The notes: generated by a model from the letters alone, not told the origin. DNA of 64,000 nt from JBGSTR01 sp963707135 (GCA_963707135.1 CAVPOY010000020.1:11490-75489); one strand, 5' to 3'; positions 44,718-54,076 are shown, numbered from the stretch's first letter. A program made the numbers and translations.

Positions 44718-45311
44718 ATGGGATTGCTCCAGCGCGACACCCAGCACCACACGTACGGCGACTATGTCGCCTGGCCAGAGGACGCTCGCTATGAGCTGAT
44801 CGACGGCGTGGCGTACCTCATGGGCCCCGCTCCGACGCTGGACCATCAGGACGTGGTCGGCGAGATCTACCTGCAGCTGAGACAGGCCCTGGGCGACCAC
44901 CCCTGCCGCGTCTACATCGCCCCGGTGGACGTGCGCCTGCCCAAAGCCGACGAGGCCGACGAGGCAGTCGACACCGTGGTGCAGCCGGACCTGCTGGTGG
45001 TCTGCGACCCGACCAAGCTCGACCCAGCCGGGGTGCGGGGCGCGCCGGACCTGGTGGTCGAGGTCCTGTCCCCGGGCACCGCAAGCCACGATCACCAACG
45101 CAAGCGCCAAGTCTATGAACGGGCCGGGGTGCGCGAGTACTGGCTGGTTCATCCCGTCGACCGCATGGTCAGCATCTACCGCCTCGAGCAGGGCCAGTTC
45201 CACAAGCCCGAAGTCCAGGAACTGGCGGGCACAACCCCGGTCGGCGTGCTGCCTGGCCTCGCCATCGCCTGGGATGATCTAGTGCGACGGCTGCAGCCGG
45301 TGGACCGCTGA
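44718..45311 (+). CDS. Uma2 family restriction endonuclease-like protein
   Basis: A 197-residue intact Uma2/DUF820 protein. The acidic YELIDGVAYLM, VVQPDLLVVCD and VVEVLSPGTASHDHQRK motifs carry the PD-(D/E)XK residues (Asp and Glu followed by lysine). Family members are widespread, often in many copies and in cyanobacterial or purple-bacterial genomes, and their biological role is unclear. It is paired with the frameshifted Uma2 gene just upstream, but the two are divergent enough to have separate origins. Confidence 0.9.
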   Translation: MGLLQRDTQHHTYGDYVAWPEDARYELIDGVAYLMGPAPTLDHQDVVGEIYLQLRQALGDHPCRVYIAPVDVRLPKADEADEAVDTVVQPDLLVVCDPTKLDPAGVRGAPDLVVEVLSPGTASHDHQRKRQVYERAGVREYWLVHPVDRMVSIYRLEQGQFHKPEVQELAGTTPVGVLPGLAIAWDDLVRRLQPVDR

Positions 45312-45337
45312 ATCCTCCACCCGGCCCCCTAAGACTG

Positions 45338-45808
45338 TTGGCGATCGACCGGCAGGCGATCGCCCGCGTCGTTGCTCGCTTCGGCCTCGAGCTGACCGAG
45401 GTGGCCGACGGGCACCCGATACCCGGCAGCTTCTGGGGGGACTCCGAGGCCGGGCTGATCGGGTCCCGCCTGTTCGCGCGCCCCGACACGCCGCTTCACT
45501 CGCTCCTGCACGAGACCTGCCACTATATTTGCCTCGACGCCGCGCGCCGTTCGGCACTGCACACGGACGCCGGCGGCAACGACGCGGAAGAGAACGCCGT
45601 CTGTTATCTGCAGATCCTGCTAGCAGACGAGGTCCCCGGGTTCGGACGCACCCGCGCCTTCAACGACATGGACGCCTGGGGGTACAGCTTTCGCCTGGGA
45701 TCGGCGCGGGCCTGGTTCGAGGCCGACGCCGAGGACGCCCGCCAGTGGCTCCGCGACCATGGGCTGATCGACGACCTGGATCGCCCGACCTGGGCCGTGC
45801 GCCGCTGA
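45338..45808 (+). CDS. HExxH-motif metalloprotein of unknown function
   Basis: A 156-residue protein (TTG start at 45338, no strong ribosome binding site; homology may begin slightly later). The key motif is LLHETCHYICLD with HETCH at residues 58-62, followed 22 residues later by NDAEENAVCYLQ with Glu84/85. This HExxH...E arrangement is that of gluzincin metallopeptidases. It has no signal peptide. I recognise no named family; a cytoplasmic zinc peptidase-like function is plausible. Confidence 0.7.
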   Translation: MAIDRQAIARVVARFGLELTEVADGHPIPGSFWGDSEAGLIGSRLFARPDTPLHSLLHETCHYICLDAARRSALHTDAGGNDAEENAVCYLQILLADEVPGFGRTRAFNDMDAWGYSFRLGSARAWFEADAEDARQWLRDHGLIDDLDRPTWAVRR

Positions 45809-45860
45809 GAGCGGATACCTATAATCCGAGCGTTCACATCGCTCAACGCTGGAGTAACCG

Positions 45861-46738
45861 ATGCCACGCTACCGCCCTCTCATAGGCGCCACCCTCGTCT
45901 GGGCGCTACCCGCCCTCGCATTGGCCTGGACACCTTACGGCCCGCCGCCTTCGGACCCGGCTATCCCGGCGGACCCGGCTATCCCGGCGGTCCGGGCTAT
46001 CCGGGCGGTTCCGGCTACCCTTACGGCCCGGGTTACCCGGGCGCCGCCGCAGCGATGCCCGAGCAACCGGCAGGCAACGCTGAACAACCCGGCGCAGAGC
46101 AACGGGGCGCGGAGCAACCCAGTGCGGGTCAGGTCGGCGAGGACCCGGCGACGGTGCAAACCCCTGGTGATACCTGGAGCGACCCCCGCGGCCGCGCCGG
46201 CTCGCCCTACGGCGGCTTCCCGACAGACCCCTGGGGCGAGATGCCGCCAATGGGTCCGCCCCCGGGCTTCGGCGAGCCCCCGCCCTGGTCGAGCCCGAGA
46301 TCGGCCCCCTGGTCGGCCCCCGGTTCGACCGGCATGCGCGGCCGCCAGGGCGTCTCGGTCGAGACCACCGACGACGCGTATCTGATCAGCATCGACACCG
46401 CCGGCGCGAGCCCGGAGGGGGTCCAGGTCAGTCCCGCGGGCCGCGGGCTGACGATCTCGCGCAGCACGGACGAGCAGACGGTCCAGGATGACTCTTTTGA
46501 TGACGGTCGCGGGTATCGGCGGAGCTTCAGCTTCTCGCGCGGCTCGTCGAGCCGGCGTATCCCCCTGCCGCCGGACGCCGATGTGACCAAGATGACCCGC
46601 GAGAACACCGACGACGCCGTTCGCCTTCGCATCCCGCGCCTCTCCGGCCAAGGCTCGGACTGGGATCAGGGCTCGCCCTGGGGGCCGAGCGGCAGGTCCG
46701 GCGGAGGGTCGGGTTCGCCCGGCTACCCCAACCAATGA
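45861..46738 (+). pseudogene. Secreted Gly/Pro/Tyr-rich protein with Hsp20-like domain, one apparent frameshift
   Basis: The ATG at 45861 has TGGAGTAACC upstream and encodes a good signal peptide (LIGATLVWALPALALAWTPYG). At about 45945-45955 the frame shifts by minus one; the next frame continues with GPGYPGG-type repeats, an acidic low-complexity linker and then an alpha-crystallin/Hsp20-like domain (GVSVETTDDAYLISIDTAG, SRRIPLPPDADVTKM, AVRLRIPRL), ending in a glycine-rich tail. In the original frame the repeats become nonsense. Without the shift the protein would be about 292 residues. A periplasmic small heat-shock-like protein is unusual. An alternative is that translation starts at the ATG 46055. 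Confidence 0.75.
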
Positions 46739-46775
46739 GGCGCCGCGGGCGCACCGGCCACGAGAGCACACGAAC

Positions 46776-47189
46776 ATGAGCTTCGAGACACCCCAGGACG
46801 CCGAGGACGCCTTCTACGACGCACTGGAAGCCGGAGACCCGGATGCCATGGCGGAGGTCTGGGAGAAGTCCGCCGAGGTCGCCTGCCTGCTGCCGATGGC
46901 GCCGTTCGCCCAGGGGGCCGAGGTCTCAGAGCTCTGGCGAGCCATGCTTTCGGCGGGGTCCGGGTTCGACATCCAGGTGCGTCATCTGCGCTGGATCGAG
47001 GAAGGTGCCATCGCGATCCACCTGGTCGAGGAGCAGATCCGCGCTACCGGTAACGGTCAGAAGCCCCCGGCGCTGTACTGCACCAATGTCTATCGCGACG
47101 GGCCATCGGGCTGGCGGATGATCCTGCACCAGAACGCCCCTACCCCGCCGCCGCCCGGCGCCATGCCGCCCGGGCGGCCGGCACCCTGA
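46776..47189 (+). CDS. SnoaL/NTF2-like (nuclear transport factor 2 fold) protein
   Basis: A 137-residue protein of the SnoaL_3/DUF4440-like group. It starts with DAEDAFYDALEAGDPDAMAEVW, a hallmark of the family, followed by the beta-sheet IQVRHLRWIEEGAIAIHLVEEQI and YCTNVYRDGPSGWRMILHQNAP. The fold has a hydrophobic cavity used for catalysis or ligand binding; no substrate can be given. It is followed 20 bases later by mtaB in the same direction, so they may be co-transcribed. Confidence 0.88.
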   Translation: MSFETPQDAEDAFYDALEAGDPDAMAEVWEKSAEVACLLPMAPFAQGAEVSELWRAMLSAGSGFDIQVRHLRWIEEGAIAIHLVEEQIRATGNGQKPPALYCTNVYRDGPSGWRMILHQNAPTPPPPGAMPPGRPAP

Positions 47190-47208
47190 GCCGGATCTGC
47201 GCCCAGCG

Positions 47209-48525
47209 ATGGCCGCCGGAATGCGGGTAAGGCTCAAAGCCCTCGGCTGCCGTCTCAACGAGGCGGAGCTCGAGGGCTGGGCGGAGCGGTTCCAGCATCG
47301 GGGCTTCAGCATCGCCGGCGACGACGACCCGGCCGATCTGATCGTCGTCAACACCTGCGCGGTGACCCAGGAGGCCGTGCGCAAGTCCCGCAAGCTGCTG
47401 CGGCGCAGCCAGCGCGCCAATCCCCATGCGCGGATCGTGGTCAGCGGCTGCCTGGCCGCGCTCGACGGCGAGGCGTTGGCGCGTGAGTCCGGCATCGACC
47501 TGGTGGTCGGCAACCGGGACAAGGACCGGTTGGTGGAGATCGCCGTCGATGCCCTCGAGCTCCCGGTGATGCCGGAGCTCTCGACCACCGAGCTTGCCAA
47601 CCCGCTGTTCGCCCGCGGCCGCCAACGCGCCTTCGTCAAGGTTCAGGACGGCTGCCGTTACCAGTGCAGCTTCTGCGTCACCACCCGCGCCCGCGGCGAC
47701 GAGCGCAGCCGCCCGGTGGCCGAGGTGGTCGGTGCAGTCAACCGGCTCGCCCGGACCGGCGTGCAGGAGGTCGTGCTCGCCGGCGTGCATCTGGGCGGCT
47801 ATGGCAGCGATTTGGGAGACGATCCGGGCACGGGCGAGGACCTTACCTCGCTGCTCGGCGCCATCCTCGCCGACACCGACATGCCGCGGGTGAGACTCGG
47901 GTCGCTGGAGCCCTGGGACCTGCCGGAGTCCTTCTGGAGGCTGTTCGAGAACGCGCGGCTGATGCCGCACCTGCACCTGCCGCTACAGAGCGGGTCGGAC
48001 CGGGTCCTGCGCCGGATGGCGCGGCGCTGCAAGACCTCGGAGTTTGCGGAGCTTGCCGCATTTGGCCGCGCCGCGGTGCCGGATCTGAACATCACCACCG
48101 ACATCATCGTCGGGTTCCCGGGCGAGACCGAAGACGACTGGCGGCGCACGCTCGCGTTCGCCGACGCGATCGGCTTCGGGCACGTCCACATCTTCGCCTA
48201 CTCCAGGCGACCGGGGACCCGGGCCGCGGACATGCCCGGGCAGGTCGATGCGGAGACCAAGAAACGGCGCAGCCGGGAGCTGCACGCGTTGGCCGGACGA
48301 CTAAAACGTCAGGTGCTCACCGCCCAGCCCGGCAAGCGGGTGAGCGTGCTCTGTGAAGGCCCGCCGAACGGGGAGCGCGCCGGGCATCTGTTCGGGTATA
48401 CGCCCAACTACCTGCCGCTCTATCTCGAGTCGGACGGCAGCCCGGCCGCCGGCAACCGGATACTCGGCGTTGAAGTAACCGGGCTCGAGCCCGCGGGTGA
48501 TGCCCTGGTGGGCCGTCCGCTTTGA
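47209..48525 (+). CDS. mtaB: tRNA t6A37 methylthiotransferase MtaB
   Basis: A 438-residue radical SAM methylthiotransferase that converts t6A to ms2t6A at tRNA position 37. The N-terminal UPF0004 domain has the cysteines of LKALGCRLNEAE, VVNTCAVTQEA and VVSGCLAAL. The radical SAM site is DGCRYQCSFCVTTRARG (CxxxCxxC). The C-terminal TRAM domain includes GKRVSVLCEG. The Met at 47209 or four codons later could start. Family assignment rather than MiaB follows from LNEAE and VTQEAVRKSR. Confidence 0.94.
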   Translation: MAAGMRVRLKALGCRLNEAELEGWAERFQHRGFSIAGDDDPADLIVVNTCAVTQEAVRKSRKLLRRSQRANPHARIVVSGCLAALDGEALARESGIDLVVGNRDKDRLVEIAVDALELPVMPELSTTELANPLFARGRQRAFVKVQDGCRYQCSFCVTTRARGDERSRPVAEVVGAVNRLARTGVQEVVLAGVHLGGYGSDLGDDPGTGEDLTSLLGAILADTDMPRVRLGSLEPWDLPESFWRLFENARLMPHLHLPLQSGSDRVLRRMARRCKTSEFAELAAFGRAAVPDLNITTDIIVGFPGETEDDWRRTLAFADAIGFGHVHIFAYSRRPGTRAADMPGQVDAETKKRRSRELHALAGRLKRQVLTAQPGKRVSVLCEGPPNGERAGHLFGYTPNYLPLYLESDGSPAAGNRILGVEVTGLEPAGDALVGRPL

Positions 48526-48564
48526 ATCCCCCGGGAAAAGCCGCGGCCTGAGCCGAGGCTCCCC

Positions 48565-49119
48565 TCAGAGCCCTCCCTCCAACTGGGCGGCGCGCTCGGC
48601 GCTGATCGCGTTAGCGATATAGGCCAGCGACAGCCCCAGCTCCCGGGTCCAGCTGAGCTCGATGTGCCAGGCATCGGACGGGTTCCAGACATGCAGGGCC
48701 CGCCCGTCGCCACGCCGGATCGAGGCCAGCCGCCGTGCCGGCGACGTCGCGTAGTCCGGAAAGCGGCTCTTATCCTCGCCGGGGCCGTACTTTTCGCGCA
48801 GCAGGGAGTAGATGTCGTCGTAGCGCAGCTGGGTGGACACCTGGTAGGCCCGGACGACCTTGTAGATCCGGTTCAGGAAGGCAAGCACGTAGATCCGGTC
48901 GGTCGCCTCCGGGTAAACGAGCGCCAGGCTATCCCCCTTGTTCTCGCGGGCCACGGGCGGGGGTCCGGCCTGCAGCAGCGCCGCCGCGTCGCCTGCCAGA
49001 CAGTAGCGGCCGAAGACCAGCTTCAGGCAGGACTCGTCCGCCAAGGCGCGGCCGGCCGCCAGCACCAGAGCGATCAACAATGACACCGCGGCGACCCGCC
49101 GGCCCGCACGTCCCCCCAT
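48565..49119 (-). CDS. Secreted hypothetical protein
   Basis: A 184-residue protein with an N-terminal export signal (RRVAAVSLLIALVLAAGRALA, cleavage after ALA). The mature part begins DESCLKLVFGRYCLAGDAAALL with two cysteines that may form a disulphide, followed by AFLNRIYKVVRAYQ and YDDIYSLLREKYGPGEDKSRFP. I recognise no family. It lies divergent from no close neighbour and has its own promoter region. Confidence 0.7.
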   Translation of the reverse strand: MGGRAGRRVAAVSLLIALVLAAGRALADESCLKLVFGRYCLAGDAAALLQAGPPPVARENKGDSLALVYPEATDRIYVLAFLNRIYKVVRAYQVSTQLRYDDIYSLLREKYGPGEDKSRFPDYATSPARRLASIRRGDGRALHVWNPSDAWHIELSWTRELGLSLAYIANAISAERAAQLEGGL

Positions 49120-49187
49120 GGTCTTCCGTCCCTCGTTTTAGTGTCCAGAGAGGATAACCGAAACAGGTTCCGGTCGGCGCCGGCCCC

Positions 49188-50150
49188 TCAGAACAGATCC
49201 TGCTCGATGCGCAGGTACGCGTGGCTGATGGCCTCGCCGATTTGATCGAAGCCGTTCCAGTCCTTGAAGGCGGCCAGATCCTCGATGACCTTGTCCCTCA
49301 TCTCGAAATCGCTGAGCCCCGCCTCGAAATGGCGCTTGACCGAATCGTAGAGGGCCTGATGGAAGGAAAGCGCCAGGCGCGGGACCTCTTTGCCGCCGCT
49401 CTTTCCGTGTCCGGGTATGAACACCTCGTTGTCGGTGTCCAGGATGAACTGCAGGGTCTCGATGTGTCCCAGCACGTCGCCGTCCGCGTGCTGGGACGAG
49501 ATGCGCGTGACCATGCCGACGTCGCCCATGAACATGGTCCGCTCCCGGCCGATCTCGAACAGCAGGTCGTTGTCCGAATGGGCCTTGCCCTTGAAATAGA
49601 CCTGAATCGCCGTGTCGCCGAATTCCAGGGTCTCGCCACCCTTGAGCCCCACGTCCGGCGCCGTGATCACCGTGCCGCTGGTGGCGCCGTTCGTCAGCCG
49701 GTCGAGAAGCTCGATCCAGCGGGCCCCGTCGCCCTCTCCGACCCGCTCGATCATGCGCTCGTGGGCGTAGATGACCGCGTCCGGATAGGCCTGCCGGATC
49801 GCCTGATTGCCCAGCCAGTGGTCCCCGTGGACATGGGTGTTGAAGACGGCCTTGACCGGCTTGTCGGTGACGGAGGCGATCTTCTCGAGCACGGCGGCAC
49901 CGATCTGCACGCTGCTGCCGGGATCAATGACCACCACGCCGTCGTCGGTGACGATGAAGCCGGGGTTGTTCATGAACCCGCCGTTCTCCGGGTTCGGCGC
50001 CTGAACCGGGCCATGAACCACGTAGATGTGTTCGGTCAGCTGCTCCAGCGGCAGCGCCTCGACGACCGGCGAAACCACGACATCGTGGGCGACGGCGACG
50101 GGCGGGGCGCCTATCAGCGCGGCGAAGATCCAGCGCGGGGCTAGCCTCAT
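49188..50150 (-). CDS. Periplasmic MBL-fold metallo-hydrolase
   Basis: A 320-residue metallo-beta-lactamase superfamily protein with signal peptide (PRWIFAALIGAPPVAVAHD). The zinc motif is AVFNTHVHGDHWLGNQAI (HxHxDH), followed by KAHSDNDLLFEIG and FIPGHGKSGGKEV, which supply the remaining ligands. The family resembles quinoprotein-relay or beta-lactamase-like hydrolases found in methanol or sulphur metabolism; the substrate is unknown. Secretion suggests a periplasmic substrate. Confidence 0.88.
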   Translation of the reverse strand: MRLAPRWIFAALIGAPPVAVAHDVVVSPVVEALPLEQLTEHIYVVHGPVQAPNPENGGFMNNPGFIVTDDGVVVIDPGSSVQIGAAVLEKIASVTDKPVKAVFNTHVHGDHWLGNQAIRQAYPDAVIYAHERMIERVGEGDGARWIELLDRLTNGATSGTVITAPDVGLKGGETLEFGDTAIQVYFKGKAHSDNDLLFEIGRERTMFMGDVGMVTRISSQHADGDVLGHIETLQFILDTDNEVFIPGHGKSGGKEVPRLALSFHQALYDSVKRHFEAGLSDFEMRDKVIEDLAAFKDWNGFDQIGEAISHAYLRIEQDLF

Positions 50151-50320
50151 GTTCGGTCTCCGTTGGTGTGATTTGTTCTCGGGCCCGTGGCGCTCTTGTT
50201 GGTGCCGTCGGGAACGGGGTCACGCGAGACTAGCCTATCCGCCCAATGGTTGGCGACCCCAAGTCGCCGCGGGCGGCTCGCTGCCGGCATGCAAACGGCC
50301 TCTCGAGCTAGAATCCCCGG

Positions 50321-50743
50321 ATGATCGAGGTGTCGCCCCGCCTATTCATCCCGGAGTCCGAGCTCAGCGAACGGTTCATCCGCTCGCCGGGACCCGGCGG
50401 TCAGAACGTCAACAAGGTGGCGACCGCGGTTCAGCTGAGCTTCGACGTCGCGGGCTCGCCGTCGCTTCCCGAGGACGTGCGGCGCCGACTGATCCGGCTC
50501 GCCGGCCGGCGGGTGGACTCCGCCGGCATTCTGACGCTCGAGGCCCATCGGTTCCGCACCCGCGAACGGAACCGCGAGGATGCGCGTGCCCGGCTCGCCG
50601 ACCTGGTGCGGCAGGCCGCCCATCGCCCAAAGGCCCGCGTAGCAACCAGGCCGACCCGAGCGTCGAAGGAGCGCCGACTGGACTCGAAACGCCGCAACGC
50701 AAAGACCAAACGCCTGCGCGGCGATTGGCGCGGGGCCGAGTAA
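50321..50743 (+). CDS. arfB: Alternative ribosome-rescue peptidyl-tRNA hydrolase ArfB
   Basis: A 140-residue release-factor-like protein that frees peptides from ribosomes stalled on truncated mRNA. The catalytic GGQ is at 26-28 in SPGPGGQNVNKVATAVQL, followed by a RF-1 domain and a basic C-terminal tail (RLDSKRRNAKTKRLRG) that enters the mRNA channel. Start at ATG 50321. Confidence 0.95.
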   Translation: MIEVSPRLFIPESELSERFIRSPGPGGQNVNKVATAVQLSFDVAGSPSLPEDVRRRLIRLAGRRVDSAGILTLEAHRFRTRERNREDARARLADLVRQAAHRPKARVATRPTRASKERRLDSKRRNAKTKRLRGDWRGAE

Positions 50744-50748
50744 GACCC

Positions 50749-50928
50749 CTACTCGTCCGCCTCCACGACGATGCCGGTTCCGTCCTTGGCGCTGATGATG
50801 ACCAGCTTCCCAAGCGTCGGATGACGTGCGGTCACCACGTTGAAGGCCGCCGTCGATTTCTCGCCGATCAGCTCGCTCTCGTCTTTCAGGTCCCGGATGA
50901 TCGGCGCGTCTGCATCGAACATGCGCAT
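50749..50928 (-). CDS. Small protein, 59 residues, unknown function
   Basis: A short gene with an ATG at 50926-50928 and a strong GAGAGGGGAT ribosome binding site. It encodes RMFDADAPIIRDLKDESELI, then STAAFNVVTARHPTLGKLVII and SAKDGTGIVVEADE, an acidic, beta-rich protein with coding-like composition. It stops at 50749-50751, five bases from the arfB stop, so the two are convergent. I recognise no family. Length and good ribosome binding site support a real gene. Confidence 0.65.
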   Translation of the reverse strand: MRMFDADAPIIRDLKDESELIGEKSTAAFNVVTARHPTLGKLVIISAKDGTGIVVEADE

Positions 50929-51015
50929 GCTTATCCCCTCTCGTTTTGTGATTCCGGTAGATCGGGATTTGGATTCATGAAGCGGAGCGGCCGGATTTGC
51001 AAGTCGGATTCGCCG

Positions 51016-53106
51016 TTAACGCCTGGATCGGGATGGCGATGTCCCGCCCGCCGCCGGCGTATCGCCGCCAAGAATACCCCTGACCGCGTCGCCCGCGCCC
51101 TTGAGCACGTTCCCGACACCCTCGACCACGGCACCGGTTCCCTGGAGAACCGCATCGGTGCCAGCCCGCGCCGCGCCCTTGACAATCTGACTGCTCTTAT
51201 GGCCCAGTCCGTACGGAACGTTTCCGGTCGCGATCTGCACGCAGTCATTGCGGACCGCAATGTCGCCAAGCGCCTGCACGAGCATCAGCTGCGGGACCGC
51301 GACCTTCGCGGCCAGGTCGGCGAGCGTCAGCAGCAGGCCCGCTTTCTCGATCCGATAGCTCGGCGACGCGATCGGCCCGGAGACGACGACCGGGGTCGCC
51401 ACGCTCAGGGTCACGCCCTTCGGGGTCGGGTCGACCCGCACGTCGAGGGTCGCGCTCACCAGGTCCAGGTCGCCAACGGCCACGACCAGCGAGTTCGGCG
51501 TGTCGACCACGGCCTTGACCGCGGTGCGCCCGCGGCGGAAATCGAGCGCGACGGTGCCGCAGTTGACCTTCGCGAGCCGGGCGCCGGGCGTGACCAGCTG
51601 GCCCAGTAGGGCCGCCGCGCCGCCGACGATCCGATCCAGCCCGGCGACATCGGCCTGCGCGTCCTCGACCAACGCCACCACGCTCCCCGAGAGGCTCTCC
51701 GCGGCGGAGCGCTCCGAACGGACGACCGTTGTGAGCTCAGCCCCGAGATCCAGTTCGCCGCGAACCATTCCACTCGCACGGGTCGAGGCGATCAGCGGGG
51801 CGATCGCTAGTTTCTCGGCCCGCAGGTCGATCTTAAGAGTGGGTTCGCCCACGGAATTCAGCTCGGCATTGAGCCGCGCGGTCCGTCCGTCGGTGCGACC
51901 CGAGGCCTCGAGGCCGAGCCGGCCGTTTTCGAGCACGGCGTCGACGACGAGGTCGCCGAGCGGCACGTAGGGGTTCGGGGCGCTCTTAAGCTTCACCCGG
52001 GCGCGCCCGTCGAACGTGCCCATCCAGTCGAGCCCGATCGGCTCGTCCGAGTAGATCCGACGGCCCGGCCCTTGGGCCGCCTGGCGGCGGCCGTATGCGT
52101 TCGCGAGCTGGGGGATCAGGTCCAGCTCGGCGGCCTCGAGCATCAGGTCCGCGCGGGGACGCTTGCCCTCGAGGCTGACCTCCAGTGAGCCTGTTGCCCG
52201 CCCCTTGCCCAGTGTCAGATCGAACGGCGCGACACTGAAGGCCGCAGGTCCGCCCCGCAGCCCCGCGGTCACGGCCACCGGTCCCAGGCCCTCGGCGTCC
52301 GCGCCGAGCCACGGCGACAGCCCGGCGAGTGATTCGCCCTTGACGCTCACCGAGGCATTCAGATCCCCGCCGGCAAAGGGATCCGCGACCCGCCCCTCGG
52401 CGGCCAGATCGAGACCCAGCAGCCGCCCCTTGAGGTCGATCGGCAAGGGCTCGGTCGCGCCGAGTATCCGCGACAGGGCCGCGGTCGTGCCCTCCACCTG
52501 AAACGGTTGGCCGTTCACCGAGGCGTCGACCTGCACCTCGAGCGCCGTCCCCCGCGGCTCCAGCCGTGCCGATCGGATCTGTGCCTGAATCGGGGCGCTC
52601 ATCGCCGCATCCCGGTAGTCGACCTCGGTGTCGCGCACCCGGAGCTCCAGCGAATCCAGCCCGGCGAGCAGCGCCCCCGTCGCGGGGCCCCTCCCCGCCG
52701 GCCCGGCCGGCCAGTTGGACGACCCGACCGCATCCCGCCGAAACGACAGTGAAGCCCCGTCGAGGTCGAGCGCCCGAGGCTCGACCCGGCCGCCCAACAG
52801 GGACCGGGTACCGACCCGAAAGGCCAGGGACCGGGCGGTAAGCAACACAGGATCGCGGGCGACCATCGGGTTGCGCACCCGTACCTCATCCCCGCGCAGG
52901 CCGATCTCCGAGCCCAGGGTCAGATAAAGCGGCCCATCGGCTGTCACCTCGAGACCGGTGCGATCACCGACCGCGCGGCTCAGACGGCCCTCGAGCCCGG
53001 TGACCTCCAGCTCGAACGGCGGTGCGGCGATCAGGGCCAGCAAACCCGCCGCCGCCACGAGCCCGAGCATCAGCAACGCGTACCCGAACCAGATCAGCCG
53101 TTTCAT
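51016..53106 (-). CDS. AsmA family protein
   Basis: A 696-residue protein with one N-terminal membrane helix (LIWFGYALLMLGLVAAAGLLALIA) and a long periplasmic beta-rich domain (residues 30-650), typical of AsmA/DUF748-like proteins that bridge the inner and outer membranes for lipid transport. Recognisable parts are LEVTGLEGRLSRAVGDRTGLEV and the C-terminal domain KVNCGTVALDFRRGRTAVKAV. A glycine-rich tail (GVGNVLKGAGDAVRGILGG) ends it. It is alone, with no operon partners. Confidence 0.9.
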   Translation of the reverse strand: MKRLIWFGYALLMLGLVAAAGLLALIAAPPFELEVTGLEGRLSRAVGDRTGLEVTADGPLYLTLGSEIGLRGDEVRVRNPMVARDPVLLTARSLAFRVGTRSLLGGRVEPRALDLDGASLSFRRDAVGSSNWPAGPAGRGPATGALLAGLDSLELRVRDTEVDYRDAAMSAPIQAQIRSARLEPRGTALEVQVDASVNGQPFQVEGTTAALSRILGATEPLPIDLKGRLLGLDLAAEGRVADPFAGGDLNASVSVKGESLAGLSPWLGADAEGLGPVAVTAGLRGGPAAFSVAPFDLTLGKGRATGSLEVSLEGKRPRADLMLEAAELDLIPQLANAYGRRQAAQGPGRRIYSDEPIGLDWMGTFDGRARVKLKSAPNPYVPLGDLVVDAVLENGRLGLEASGRTDGRTARLNAELNSVGEPTLKIDLRAEKLAIAPLIASTRASGMVRGELDLGAELTTVVRSERSAAESLSGSVVALVEDAQADVAGLDRIVGGAAALLGQLVTPGARLAKVNCGTVALDFRRGRTAVKAVVDTPNSLVVAVGDLDLVSATLDVRVDPTPKGVTLSVATPVVVSGPIASPSYRIEKAGLLLTLADLAAKVAVPQLMLVQALGDIAVRNDCVQIATGNVPYGLGHKSSQIVKGAARAGTDAVLQGTGAVVEGVGNVLKGAGDAVRGILGGDTPAAGGTSPSRSRR

Positions 53107-53683
53107 CGCGCATCTCCGGGGCAGCGGCCGACAGGGTCGGCTACACAGTAAAGCTTAGATCAGCCAGGCCCCAAGATCGCGGCGATCCGTCGCTCAACCC
53201 CGGGGCGACAGAAGTTAAACGTTCAGATACGCCCGAAGATCCTCAACATCTTCACATGAGCCTTGCCGGGACCGTTATCCCCGGGGGCGCCCACGGATCC
53301 GCGATCTGTGGCCACGTTCTGGCGGCCGCACCGCGGCACCGCCGGCTGAAACACTCGCACCCGCGAGCAGGGACTCCGCATCACTGCACGCTCTGTGCTT
53401 CGCATCTCAGAATCTTGCAAGGCTACAGGAAGCCAGTTTCCGGGGCCTAGCGCGATTCAAATCATGGCCTAGACTCGGGGGTTGAGCGACAACGCGTAGC
53501 ACGTCCTCTTGAGCCCAAGACCGAAAGTGCATGGCCTTTTTTGGGTCTGTGTAAGACCTGGTGCGGTTTACGTCGCCTTTACCTTATTCGTCTTTCTTTT
53601 TCTTTTCTGCTCCTATCGGATGTCCGGATGTCCCGTTCTTGTGTATCGATCCAGAGCCGAAGATCATTCTGAATAGCGTCTAC
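53107..53683. other. Intergenic region (about 580 bp) before the NUDIX gene
   Basis: No convincing frame. It holds the leftward promoter of the AsmA gene and the rightward promoter of the NUDIX-helicase pair. A pyrimidine-rich, AT-richer segment near 53560-53640 (for example TCTTTCTTTTTC) differs in composition from neighbours and may mark the border of an acquired island. No repeat or tRNA was found. Confidence 0.35.
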
Positions 53684-54076
53684 ATGAAACAAGTCGTTTG
53701 TGCTGCGATCATGCAAGCTTCAGGAGAAATCCTCTTGGCACGACGCGCACCGGGCCAGCACCTAGAAGGACGGTGGGAGCTTCCTGGCGGCAAAGTGGAG
53801 CCCGGGGAGTCACTGGCGACGGCTCTCGAGCGGGAACTGGAAGAAGAACTTGGTCTCCTGGCGGCGGCCGGGCGAGAGATCGCGCGCACCGTGCACCACT
53901 ATGAGCGCGGTAGCATCGAGTTAATCGCTATGGCCACCCGCGTTTTCAATGGAGTCTCCAGGATGGCTGTTCATGACAGGGTTGACTGGTTTGCCCCGGG
54001 CGAAATATCGGAGCTGGCGATCGCACCAGCCGATTTGCCTCTCCTCAAGGCCATCTTTCAGGAGCCCTCAGCGTGA
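53684..54076 (+). CDS. NUDIX hydrolase (MutT-like)
   Basis: A 130-residue NUDIX hydrolase. The NUDIX box is GGKVEPGESLATALERELEE in the correct GX5EX7REXXEEXGU pattern, followed by EELGLL. MutT-type members hydrolyse oxidised nucleotides such as 8-oxo-dGTP. The start at 53684 gives a typical MutT length; the frame is open upstream. It overlaps the next gene (GTGA), so both are translationally coupled, which suggests the two proteins act together. Confidence 0.9.
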   Translation: MKQVVCAAIMQASGEILLARRAPGQHLEGRWELPGGKVEPGESLATALERELEEELGLLAAAGREIARTVHHYERGSIELIAMATRVFNGVSRMAVHDRVDWFAPGEISELAIAPADLPLLKAIFQEPSA

